NCBI GenBank assembly: GCA_964019425.1
Contig: OZ025829.1
Coordinates: 779,484 to 843,483 of the forward strand
Direction: 5' to 3'
Source: Flectonema sp. DT1601
Taxonomy: Eukaryota > Euglenozoa > Diplonemea > Diplonemida > Diplonemidae
DNA length: 64,000 nt
Below, piece by piece: positions 20,901 to 30,711 of this stretch; positions within the stretch are counted from its first letter, which is position 1; the number at the start of each line of letters is the position of its first letter. The position numbers and the translations under genes were made by a program. Below the pieces are notes generated by a model. That model saw only the letters and a program-made list of their open reading frames with translations. It did not search any database and had not been told where the DNA came from.

Positions 20901-23900
20901 ATTGGAAACCCAAACGATTCGAAGGTAAAAAATATCCTTGACGAGACTCGAACCCCGAAGTTGTTTCCTGCACTCTTTGATGACCTCGACAGTCAGAAGT
21001 CATCACTAAAGATTTCCGGTTATGGTGTGTCAGTTACAACTTTAGAAGAAATCTTCATGAAGATCAGCACCGACGCTGAAGAAGACATTTCTGGTGACTC
21101 TCCAGCATCTGTTGCAATGCAACAAACTGGCGACACGTTTGAAGAGCGCGCTGATGTTGTCATCACTCCAACAGAAGACGAATTCGGTCAACTGTACAGC
21201 ATTATTGGTGACCATCCTGAAGCTGATCTTCCAAAGAAGGGAATATCACTATTCCGTGAGCAGTTCGGAGCTCTGTTGTTTAAGAAGTTTCACTACGCCA
21301 GAAGGGACAGGAGGACGATGTGTTTCCAATTTGTACTTCCGGTATTCTTCATTGGAATGGCACTCCTGCTGGGGAGACTACGACCACCAGCCCAGCCTGA
21401 GAAGGTCCTCTCCGTAGAGATGTTCGATAACCCACTTGAAGTTCCGTATGCTGGAGTAAATGGAAGTGAGAAAGATTTCTTTTTCGATGTCGGAAAAGAC
21501 TGCTCGACTTCCGAATGCCTTTGGAACCCTTCCCTCTATTCCTTCAAGGATTCTGGAGCAGTAGCGAGCGCTAACATGTCAACTATTCTACTCAATCAGT
21601 ACAACAGTCACCCAGACACTACTTTAACAGAGGCCTTAACATACCCGGGAAGACCAATAGCTGGTAATAATAAGACTGTTGAAGTTCTTTATAATACGAC
21701 GTACCTCCATGCCTTACCAGTTGCTGTTAATGGTATTCATAATGCAATGTTGAGAAATAAATCACAACCAGGAAGTAACCCTCGTATTATTACACGTAAC
21801 CACCCATTGCCGTTCTCCAATTATATTGCGGGGTTGATTGACAACGTGATGGTGTTGTTTACTGGAATATTTATTATGATTCCTTTTACTTTCATACCGT
21901 CAAACTTCGTATCATTTATTGTCAAAGAAAGAGAATGCAAAGCTAAGCACGTACAGATTGTTAGTGGTGTCCATTTAGGAGCTTATTGGTCGTCGTCATT
22001 CACATCTGACCTGATTGCTTATTGTTGTACGATGTTGTTGGCATTCTTACTGTTCTTCGCTGATGGGAGAAGTGAGTTCATTGGAAGTGTTGGAGTTTTC
22101 TTCGCAACTTTTATGTTATTCTTTCTGTACGGAGTGTCATCCATCGCCTGTTCTTATTTAATGTCGTTCATGTTCAACTCACATACTCAAGCCCAGAACA
22201 TGTTGATGGTGTTTAATTTCTTCGCGGGATTCATTCTCGTAATTACATCTCACATCCTGGACATCATTGATAGTACGAAGGATGCGAATAAATATTTAAA
22301 ATACTTCTATCGAATTGTACCATCGTACTGTCTTGGTGAGGGGATCATATCACTTTCAGGTAAGAGGTTACAAGATAGCTTAAATCTTGATACAGAAGGA
22401 CCCTTTGCGTGGGATATGGTCGGGTCTGATCTGACTTACATGTCAGGAATGGCTCCAATATTCTTCCTTGCTTGCGTCTTGTTTGAAGTTCCTTCAGTTA
22501 GGAGAGCTTTTAAATCGATTATTCCAACATTCGGAAAGTCAACTTTGAATGACTTCGCTCGTGATTCCCCGCGTTCCTCAGACTCGTCGAACGTCTTAAA
22601 GAGACGTGGGGCTTGGCTGCAATGCTCAACGGGAAGTGCTGGTTCGGTTTATTATTTTAACGAACTGACTGGAGAATCAAAATACAACGACAAGGATACG
22701 CCGTTCTACATTGACGAGGCGGTCACCTCTCATGAACAGGAAATAAACACGCAAAGCAGACCTAGTGATTTTGTTTCAGTGCAACACCTTCGTAAGGTTT
22801 GGCCTCCAGCTGGAAACATGTCGCAGCCAAAGGTTGCCGTCTCAGATTTGAGTTTTGGTGTTCAAAGCGGTGAGTTGTTTGCTTTTTTGGGTACTAACGG
22901 AGCTGGAAAGACGACTACTCTTTCTGTTCTGAGTGGTGAATTTCTTCCAACAAGTGGTATTGCAAGAATTGGTCATAATCCTAAAACAGGAATGGGTTAT
23001 GATGTTGTTAAAGAAGCTCAACTGGCCAGACAATCTCTTGGATTCTGTCCGCAGTTTGATGCCCTTCTCGACCAACTGACTGTCAGAGAGCATCTCCAAC
23101 TGTACGCCCGCCTTCGTGGAGTTCCAAAACACTTTGAAGAGCACTCAATTAAATTACTTGTCACTGGGTTAGGATTATCTCCTCATTTATTGAAAACTGC
23201 TAAATCGTTGTCTGGAGGAAATCGTCGAAAGCTGAGTGTCGCAATTGCGCTCATGGGAGGACCACCAGTTGTGTTTTTAGATGAGCCGAGTGCTGGAATG
23301 GATCCAATAGCTCGCCGTGGACTTTGGTGTTCCCTCGAGAAGGCTATCACTGAACTAAAGCTCAGCGTCATTCTAACAACTCATCATTTGGAAGAAATCG
23401 AAGGACTCTCTCGTCTAAACCATCGAATCACTATTATGGTTGATGGCCGCCTTCAATGCCTCGGTAACCTTTCACAACTAAAACAGTCCCTTGGAGGTTC
23501 ATACGAACTCACATTAAAAGTAAAGAACTGCAAAGCTGAGGAAAGCGTTCGCAGTTTTATCACTGAAACGTGGCCAAATGCCGACCTGACTGAGAGCACA
23601 CAACAACGTCTTACGTATCAAATATTGAAATCTGAAGCGAAGCTGTCCACACTCTTTGAAAGAGTAGAAGAGAATAGAGAGTTAGGTGTGCTTTGATTAA
23701 TAATATTAACATTATCGTGTTCTCATGTCGTAACAATCACAAACAGGAATATCTGACTACTCAATTAACGAGACATCACTGGAACAAGTCTTCATGAGAA
23801 TTAGTGAGCGTGCCGTGAGAGATGAGGATGCTGTATGTACTTTTATTTTATGAGAGCAACCGCTACTACTGAAGCCAAGTGTCTCTTGATTACAATAATT

Positions 23901-24041
23901 ACCAAACAGCTAACATACGCTGCTGACGAATCGAAGCAACAGGAGTTGCACCAGCCAAAGCCGCCGGTAGCTGGACAGGCGACTGAGCAGTCACTTCAGG
24001 AAGTACAAACAACGTCTGGTAGTACCAACACCGATGTGTAG
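17958..24041 (+). CDS. Full-size ABCA-type ABC transporter with a WW-like insert
   Basis: The exons are 17958-18406, 18484-19925, 19999-23685, 23747-23832 and 23910-24041, giving 1,931 residues, a normal full-size ABCA length. ABCA proteins move lipids across membranes using ATP. The order is a first hydrophobic segment (MLILLIGYFAADL), a large glycosylatable loop, a membrane block, NBD1, a second membrane block and NBD2. NBD1 has GHNGAGKTT (near residue 655), LSGGQKRKLS and VFLDEPTAGMD. NBD2 has GTNGAGKTT (near 1594), LSGGNRRKLS and VFLDEPSAGMD. Both sites look competent. Residues about 1500-1530, between the last membrane block and NBD2, read like a WW domain (GAWLQ...VYYFNELTGES), which is unusual. 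Intron phases are 2, 1, 1 and 0. The start could lie upstream at 17867 if a further intron is used. Confidence 0.9.
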
Positions 24042-25780
24042 TTTATTATTAGTTTCATTCGCAAATAGCCTTCTGACTTCAGGCTCACAGACGTGAATGT
24101 GCTGCTGTCGAAAAGACGTGAAGAGAATTATCCATCACAGATTATTTTGTGAAATCTCTTTATTCGATGGTTTTGTTTATCGCCGGAACTACCCTCCGAT
24201 TAGTTTATTATTTTTATGATTCGCTGCTATGTCGTCCTAACTACTATTATTATAAGAAATATCACTTTCCCACACTACCCGTTTGTTTTAATATGGTAGA
24301 GTACCTTTTTTTTTTCTTTTCTGTTCTTCTATGTGCAAGTTTAATTTCATTGAAGGAAACGATCTAATTAAAGTGTGATAATTATATTACTCGAAGTACG
24401 TGACCGTACTACCTGATCCTTTATATTTAATACTTTCCCTGCAAACAACATTCGAACTACTGTTGACGCTTGATTACAAATAAGTATTCTATTTTGATGG
24501 GAACAGCTGTAAAAACCTGACCGATTCTGGTTTGTGGTTTCGCGTATTGACAAATGTGAAAAATTTCAAAGCAGAAGACACAACTTTATTTAATTTTCTA
24601 TTTTTTTTTTGATATCCCTAACTTCATCTATCCGTCTATTTATTTTGTCTTACTTCCGAAAACATTTTCCCACACCTCACCCCTCCTGAAAGTGGATCGC
24701 ATGGCTGCCAGGTACTTTTGCTGGTGACTATTCACAATATTAACCTCTTGCGCCTGTTGGTGGATTCATTTTTCCTTTTTTTTTTTTTTCTTCATACAAT
24801 TATTAAATCACTTTTCTTTTTTTTTTTTTGAGCTCTCTCTTCTATTTAACGTGAAGACAATAATGATTACCGACGAACTAAATTTATTGAGGGTCAGACT
24901 AATATACATAAGTTCTTGGAGACCAAATTGAGACTTCGCTTGACTCGAATTTCGATTTGTTTGTTTGTTAACTTACTGACGAGTAGTTTTGATTATTTTA
25001 GTTTTGATTATTTTTCATCTCATTTTTCCGCTCGACCACTAACTGCTATGTGATAAAATTAACTTAAAATTTTATTATTTTTTTTTTGATGTGCACTTAT
25101 GCATTGAATTTTTTGCTTTTTTCCCCCCTTCCCAGAGAAAGGGGCCTCATTCTTTCTTTGTTTTTTTGTTTTCCGAACTTATGTGCAGAGCATAAGAAAT
25201 AATTTTAGTAGCCATGCCTACGGTCTTCGGAAGCTCAAGAACTAGGACGACTTTCCTTCGGAGGGATTTCATAAGAAGTGGCTCTCACTGTCGGTGTCGG
25301 TACCCTGTCTGTCTGTTTGTTTGCGAAATTGTTATTCTTGTGGCGTGTTGTGGCATAAATCGTTTAATGTGATCTACCTACCGATTGCTTGTGGTTGTGG
25401 TTTATTCATTCTTGTTGTACTGTGAGGTTGTGGTAATCGTTTCTTACAACCCGCCTGTCAATTATCTTCTTGTGTCGAATGCCAGTCGTTTGACTACAAA
25501 ATATTTTCAATTTGTGAATTTGTTTGTGGAGCGGAGGCGTTGTTTTCATCAGTTTTCTTACTTCTTTTTACGACGGGAATAGCGTCGCTGTTGTTTGTGT
25601 TGTAGCGCAGTCAGATATCAGTTTGTGTCAGTTTTCGAACTGACTGATATTCCGTCGTCAGCTCTTCCTGAGATTTTGATTCCTAACTTTTTCAGAAATA
25701 TGAAATAATCGGCAGCCCTTTTTGTGTTTTGGATGCGGCGACTGATAACCGAAAACGATATTCGCATTTGTTTCTTCAGT
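24042..25780. other. Long intergenic region, no gene seen
   Basis: About 1.7 kb of AT-rich DNA with several T tracts (near 24308, 24600, 24780, 24820 and 25078) and no frame resembling a protein on either strand. No tRNA-like fold was recognised. It may hold the ABCA 3' UTR and non-coding RNA that I cannot identify. Confidence 0.4.
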
Positions 25781-25784
25781 TCTT

Positions 25785-25800
25785 CACTTTTACTTTTCAG
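25785..25800 (+). promoter_or_regulatory. Pyrimidine-rich acceptor before the VHL-like gene
   Basis: CACTTTTACTTTTCAG ends 9 bases before the ATG at 25810. The frame is open further upstream from 25729, but that segment is pyrimidine-rich and would displace the clear signal peptide, so the start was set at 25810. Confidence 0.45.
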
Positions 25801-25809
25801 AATGTGAAG

Positions 25810-26403
25810 ATGACGACAGGGGTAGTGTCGCTTTTGTTTGTTGTTTTTGCAGTTGGATACCACGCGGAGTTCAGCGACTTATTCGATGTGAAGATCGTCG
25901 ACAGAGACGCTGCAGCGGCTGTTGACAGCAGCAATATATTTTGTACTTCAGATGCAACTCCCGACAACCAGAACGGCATTCGTATGTTCCTCGCTGGAGG
26001 ACTTGAATTTGATTGCAGCATCAGATGCTCTCCGTCATCAGCATTAGAAGTTGAAGACACGGAACTGATGGCGGAGCGGAGTTTTTCAGTTCAAATGAGC
26101 CGACTTACTAAATACAAAATGGTTGTCGATAATGATCTTGATTATTCAATTATTGTACTTTGGAAAGACTTTAATGGAGAGGAAGTATCTTACGGAATTC
26201 AAAAGCCGACTGTTTGGCAGATTTACACAACCTACGAAGAGCACACTTGGATATTCCGCTACTACATCAACGGAAGCACCTGCGGCATTAGCATCGGCGT
26301 TTTGACCGGCTCCACACTTCCAGATGCTGGACGATTCTATTATGTGAAGCTCTCACAGTTCATTAAGTCTAAGAAGCAGGTTGTCTGCGTTCCAGTGACG
26401 TGA
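25810..26403 (+). CDS. Secreted protein with VHL-beta-like domain
   Basis: This 197-residue intronless protein begins with a signal peptide (MTTGVVSLLFVVFAVGYHAE). From about residue 108 the sequence matches the pattern of the von Hippel-Lindau beta domain: a beta strand ending IVLWKDFNGEEVSYG (near 113-127), then TYEEHTWIFRY (141-151), equivalent to the SYRGHLWLFR region of VHL, and a terminal strand. In animal VHL this domain binds hydroxylated proline in HIF-alpha within a cytosolic ubiquitin ligase. Here there is no alpha domain, and the signal peptide sends it to the secretory pathway, so the role must differ. Four cysteines in the N-terminal half and near the C-terminus may form disulphides. 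Neighbours on the 3' side encode an ER thioredoxin protein. Confidence 0.65.
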   Translation: MTTGVVSLLFVVFAVGYHAEFSDLFDVKIVDRDAAAAVDSSNIFCTSDATPDNQNGIRMFLAGGLEFDCSIRCSPSSALEVEDTELMAERSFSVQMSRLTKYKMVVDNDLDYSIIVLWKDFNGEEVSYGIQKPTVWQIYTTYEEHTWIFRYYINGSTCGISIGVLTGSTLPDAGRFYYVKLSQFIKSKKQVVCVPVT

Positions 26404-26793
26404 CCAAAAACAGTAGTCGTTTGCTACGGAAAATGTATGCCATCGATGAAAACACTAAAGTATGATAAGTTGATGCTTCAGGTGTTTCGGGCGAATTATC
26501 GAATTCTCCAATTATTCATCTGCAATACAACTGTCTAAAAGTGTATTGTGGAGAATGATATATTTCTGAGAGGGTATTTTTGTAATTCCTTCTCACAGTA
26601 TTAATAAATCCTAACTGATTCACGATTCGGTTCCCTTTTTGAAAAAAGTTAGTCGACGACAATAAATTTATTACATCAACCAGGTGTGGATATTTAATAA
26701 ATGTTGACGACGAGTAGTAGTCGTTTTATTAACTATTTGTTTAATGAGATTAAAAAAGATTTATTATCTTGGTTCAGGTTTAATAGTTTTACG

Positions 26794-27771
26794 ATGAAAA
26801 TGTTAATAGTCGCTCTGCTGTTGCTCGCTGGAGTATCAGCAGATATTCAAATTGAAGACCAAATGAAAGGAGTAAAAGAAATGAAATCTATCGATGAAGT
26901 CACCAGCGGTAAATGGTTTGTTTTGTACTACAGTCCAGGTTGCGGTTTTTGTAAAAGAATTGCTGCAGAGTGGAAACGACTGGGAGAAGCCCACCCTACT
27001 GGCGTTACAATTGCTAAGCTGAATACGGAAACTCACTCAAAGCCAGACTACGTGAGTGGGTTTCCAACAATTATTTTATACCAGTACGATGACAATAATG
27101 AACTCCAGTGGCAGGAATATGAAAACCATGCAAACAGAGACAGAGATCACTTCACAGAATTTATAACTAACTCTGTATCTGGTACCTCAACTGACACAAA
27201 AAAGACAACATTTCAGCAATCTAACAATCCTGTTGTTTGGTACTACGTTTGGAACAGCGAACTTGAAGAGGCTTCTGAAGCACTTGTCACTGAGCAGGTT
27301 GAGGAGTTGATTCTCAAAGGGGAAATTAGTTCCACTACTTTGATGGCAAAGGCGGGTGACACCGAGTGGGCTGAAGCAAACACTTTCGACTTTGTTTCGA
27401 AGCTGCTTCCACAAACACCAATTACTGAGCTGTCAGATTCTACTTTTAGTAGTAAAACAACTGATGGAAGACATTGGTTAGTTGCTGTTGTAGTTCCTGA
27501 GTGTGGGTTCTGTAAACGATTAGCACCAGAATGGGAAGCACTAGCTGAGTACTACTCGGATTCTACTGAAGTTGGAATCGGTCGGGTCAACGCTGAGCTC
27601 TCACCAGAAACTGCATCCTCTCTTGGCGCTAGTGGATTCCCAACTATTTTTGGAATTACTCCGCAAGGACGCAAAGTTGAGTTCTCTGACCACCCAAATC
27701 GCAACAGAGAAAGATTTATTTCCTTCATCGATGAAATGCAGCAACAGGATGATGACGACGAGGAATTGTAG
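26794..27771 (+). CDS. Protein disulphide isomerase-like protein: thioredoxin-GYF-thioredoxin
   Basis: This 325-residue protein has a signal peptide (MKMLIVALLLLAGVSA). It has two thioredoxin domains with CGFC active sites (Cys50/Cys53 and Cys237/Cys240), each followed by a cis-proline motif (SGFPTI). It ends in DDDDEEL, close to the ER-retrieval signal KDEL, so it should act in the ER lumen on disulphide formation or isomerisation. Between the thioredoxin domains, about residues 145-205 (VVWYYVWN...LILKGEISSTTLM...WAEA) read like a GYF_2 domain, which in other proteins binds peptides. The frame is open upstream to 26701, but the ATG at 26794 follows a TTGGTTCAG acceptor and directly begins the signal peptide. 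The CGFC sites differ from the usual CGHC, which should lower the redox potential. Confidence 0.88.
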   Translation: MKMLIVALLLLAGVSADIQIEDQMKGVKEMKSIDEVTSGKWFVLYYSPGCGFCKRIAAEWKRLGEAHPTGVTIAKLNTETHSKPDYVSGFPTIILYQYDDNNELQWQEYENHANRDRDHFTEFITNSVSGTSTDTKKTTFQQSNNPVVWYYVWNSELEEASEALVTEQVEELILKGEISSTTLMAKAGDTEWAEANTFDFVSKLLPQTPITELSDSTFSSKTTDGRHWLVAVVVPECGFCKRLAPEWEALAEYYSDSTEVGIGRVNAELSPETASSLGASGFPTIFGITPQGRKVEFSDHPNRNRERFISFIDEMQQQDDDDEEL

Positions 27772-27872
27772 GCTGCCTTCAGATGAGTTCTCGGCGCTAT
27801 TTCGTTCATTTGGAGACTAACGAACTCATCGGTATCGATTCAGCCTGTTAGACGGTTTCGGTAGTAATCTTC

Positions 27873-27965
27873 ATGAGCATCGCAACAACACCAACACCAA
27901 CACCAAGTAACGGACTGTTGCTGTTGTTGATAACCTCAAAGAGAAAGAAGGAACACCATGGCTGA
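27873..27965 (+). CDS. Possible 30-residue small protein
   Basis: A short frame with Thr-Pro repeats (TTPTPTPSNG), a run of hydrophobics (LLLLLI) and a basic end (SKRKKEHHG). It lies in the 424-base gap between the thioredoxin gene and the ubiquitin fusion. A weak acceptor (TTTCGGTAG) precedes it. It could equally be chance in a 3' UTR. Confidence 0.15.
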   Translation: MSIATTPTPTPSNGLLLLLITSKRKKEHHG

Positions 27966-28210
27966 CGCCGAGGGGTTTTTGTCTCCAAACCTTATTCACT
28001 TGTTTATGTATGTGACAACCTTCTAAGGGGAGGTCTACCAAAACTGGAATAATAATTTTCTCCAAACTTGTTATAAATATTTTTATTTCCCAACAGAAGG
28101 ATCAACTTCCCTGATGACCCACCACGAGAGAGAAGTACACACACGCTAACCGTTGGAAATGTTTATAAAAGTAATCCATGTTCCTTACTCTAATCAGGAA
28201 AAGACTAAAC

Positions 28211-29425
28211 ATGCGCATCAATATCGTAACAGTAGACAAGAAGGAAGCTCACATCGTAGTGAAAAGGAATACGAGTTTGATTAACTTTAGAAAAAAGATT
28301 ACAGAAGGCTCTAAACCTAAATACCAAGTTGAGTATCGAATTGGAAATGAAATATTACCAACGAGAGGCCGAACAGTACGGGCGTACATGAAAGATGGCT
28401 CCACCATCAAGCAAGAATACAAAAAGATGACAGTTGATTTATGTGGAGAGCAATGCAACCAAATAAAAAAAATTAACATGGGAAAGACGAGTGTCGATAT
28501 TTATAATGAAGTTGGTTCGGCTGTTCTGTTAACACAACCAAATATTAAATATGACTGCAGCTGGTTGGAGTGCTATGAGGGAATCTCTCCAACTAGCGAT
28601 CACTGCGTCAGTTGGATTGATGATGATAATAAACTTCACGTCTACACTCCGAGTGATGAGGTTATGAATTTAACTTTAGTCTTCAGTGATAAGATCAGAC
28701 GAAGTCTAAAGAACATTCCCTCTAAGAATATCAAACCTGACCACAAGATAGCGATTGCGAAGATTGTTAAAGATGGAGAACTAGAGTTGAAAGTAAAAAC
28801 TACCGACATGGCCAGACATGTTCTTTCAAAGCTCTCAGATATGACAGGAATTCATAGTTTAGAAAACCCTGACGTCAAAGGTAAACGTAAAACCTACATG
28901 TGGCCGGGTATATTCTTAACTGAGAACTCAGACAGTTGCTTACTGAGTGCATCCGTCCTGGGAGATTACAATATTTCATCTCACCATCGGAGATCACTAT
29001 TCGTAAGAGTTGATGAGAATCGTTACATGCAAATATTTATTAAAACACTGACAGGGAAGACTGTTACTATAGAAACTATTGGTAAACACCGAGTTGAGCA
29101 ACTCAAACAATTGATATTCGCAGCTGACGGTATTCCTACTTGTCAGCAACGATTGATATTTGCTGGAAAACAATTAGAAGATGGCAACACGTTGTCTGAT
29201 TATAATATTCGAGTGGAGGCAACTCTTCACTTAGTTCTTCGGCTGCGGGGTGGTATGATGACCTCAGAGAGTGGTAAGTCCGATTTTAATAATTTCGAAT
29301 TTTCTTATTCAGATGACGAAGAAGACGATGATGATGAAGAAGATGAGGACGTAATTGAAACTAATCTCATCTTTAAAAAGACTGGCTGGTATGATTTCCT
29401 CTACAATCTTTTTATAAATGAATAA
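28211..29425 (+). CDS. Divergent ubiquitin embedded in a larger fusion
   Basis: This 404-residue intronless protein has three parts. Residues 1-272 are of unknown fold; the first 70 or so ([17 protein letters not shown]) have a beta-grasp-like rhythm. Residues 273-348 are a divergent ubiquitin beginning [14 protein letters not shown] and ending [10 protein letters not shown]. Its Lys6, Lys11, Lys27 and Lys48 positions are kept, but Lys29, Lys33 and Lys63 are replaced. Residues 349-404 are an acidic tail ([13 protein letters not shown]). A deubiquitinase acting after Gly-Gly could free the tail and expose a conjugatable C-terminus on the large N-terminal part. The start is the first ATG after the acceptor ACTCTAATCAG; an ATG at 28178 lies before it. 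Function unknown. Confidence 0.75.
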   Translation: MRINIVTVDKKEAHIVVKRNTSLINFRKKITEGSKPKYQVEYRIGNEILPTRGRTVRAYMKDGSTIKQEYKKMTVDLCGEQCNQIKKINMGKTSVDIYNEVGSAVLLTQPNIKYDCSWLECYEGISPTSDHCVSWIDDDNKLHVYTPSDEVMNLTLVFSDKIRRSLKNIPSKNIKPDHKIAIAKIVKDGELELKVKTTDMARHVLSKLSDMTGIHSLENPDVKGKRKTYMWPGIFLTENSDSCLLSASVLGDYNISSHHRRSLFVRVDENRYMQIFIKTLTGKTVTIETIGKHRVEQLKQLIFAADGIPTCQQRLIFAGKQLEDGNTLSDYNIRVEATLHLVLRLRGGMMTSESGKSDFNNFEFSYSDDEEDDDDEEDEDVIETNLIFKKTGWYDFLYNLFINE

Positions 29426-30690
29426 ATTATTGCCTCTTCCCTTCCATTTTTTTTTCTTTTTTTGTTTTCTAAAACTGACATTCCCTTTTAGTCACTGCTT
29501 CATTAATTACTAATTGTTTTAATTTAGTTTACCTTGATACAAAAATACTTAAAAATTATGTCTTTATAAATATGCTCAAAAACACGTTTTTTTTCGCTCT
29601 CATTTTCTTTTGTTTTTGCCACTCGCAAGAGACGCTTCTATGTGCCGTGGCGTGAATTTAAAAAAAAAAAAAATTAAAAAAAGAGAAAAGGAAAAAGAAA
29701 ATTGATTCTAATAATAAGACCTGTTGCACGAGGGTGACTTTTTTTTATTTTATTTTGTTTTCTCGAAATTCCTTGCCCTAACAACTTTTTCTGTTTCATT
29801 TTTTTTTTTTTAATTTTTTAATAGTAAAGACTGATAACATATTTATCTTGTTGTTACCATGTTACACGATTGATGAAAAATTTCCGACGTCCTTATTCGG
29901 AAGACCCGACACGACGAAATAAGATATAGCCAGCTTTCATCTAACCCAATCCCGGAGGCTATACTTAGTTTTCTATTACAGTGTCACAGCCACACAGATG
30001 GGAAGTATCCCTAAAAAAGGTTGGCTTTCCTTACTGAGATCAGGTACTGAATCTCAGAGCATTCACACAAACTTATTAATTTGGTTTTCCCATACCTTAA
30101 CGTTGTTATTATTGACCTTCTTGTACACACGTTGAGTGGAAGGTTCAAGATTCTGGTTTCCATGTCAGCAATCTGACCCTTCCTTTTGAGCACTTTGGAG
30201 AAAATGAAAGAATCCAACAATTTAAATGAAATGGATGTTCTCGTTTCTTGAATCCAAATATTTATAATAACGGATGCGGATGCGGATTTTCTGAAATCTC
30301 AACTTACACACAAAGACATGTCTCCGTTGGGATCAGATGTGGAGGAGCTGGTTAGCTCTCAATCTCTTCTGCGAGAGTGAATGAACTGATGTGGTGTTTT
30401 ATTAGATGAGAAGCACAAACTCGTTGTATGTTTCCCAACAAGAGAATTTGTGTTCGGATTTCTTAGTCCCCTCCGCTGCGATTTCAAACTCCCCAAATTC
30501 ATTTTTTGTGACTTCCCCTCTTTGCCCATCGTGTTGTTACTCTTTATGAGCTCCTTAGCACTGATTACCGTGTTGGATGTTTGTGTTGGAGAAGTTTCAT
30601 TATTATTTTGTGTCAGGTACGAAGTAAGTTAACGAATAATATTATTGCGATTTAAAACGTGTTTCGTGTTGTTATCAAAAATCACTCCTA
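29426..30690. other. Long intergenic region, no gene seen
   Basis: About 1.3 kb without a convincing frame. A short perfect stem, TTCCGA...TCGGAA, lies near 29880-29901 just after AAAAAT, which might belong to a small RNA, but nothing else supports that. The acceptor TCACTCCTACAG near 30682-30693 closes the region. Confidence 0.35.
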
Positions 30691-30711
30691 CAGAGACCAG
30701 CTGACAGCAAT

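Noticed and set aside
29880-29901. Small nuclear or spliced-leader RNA gene
   Set aside because: Only a short stem was seen; there is no Sm site, leader donor or conserved core.
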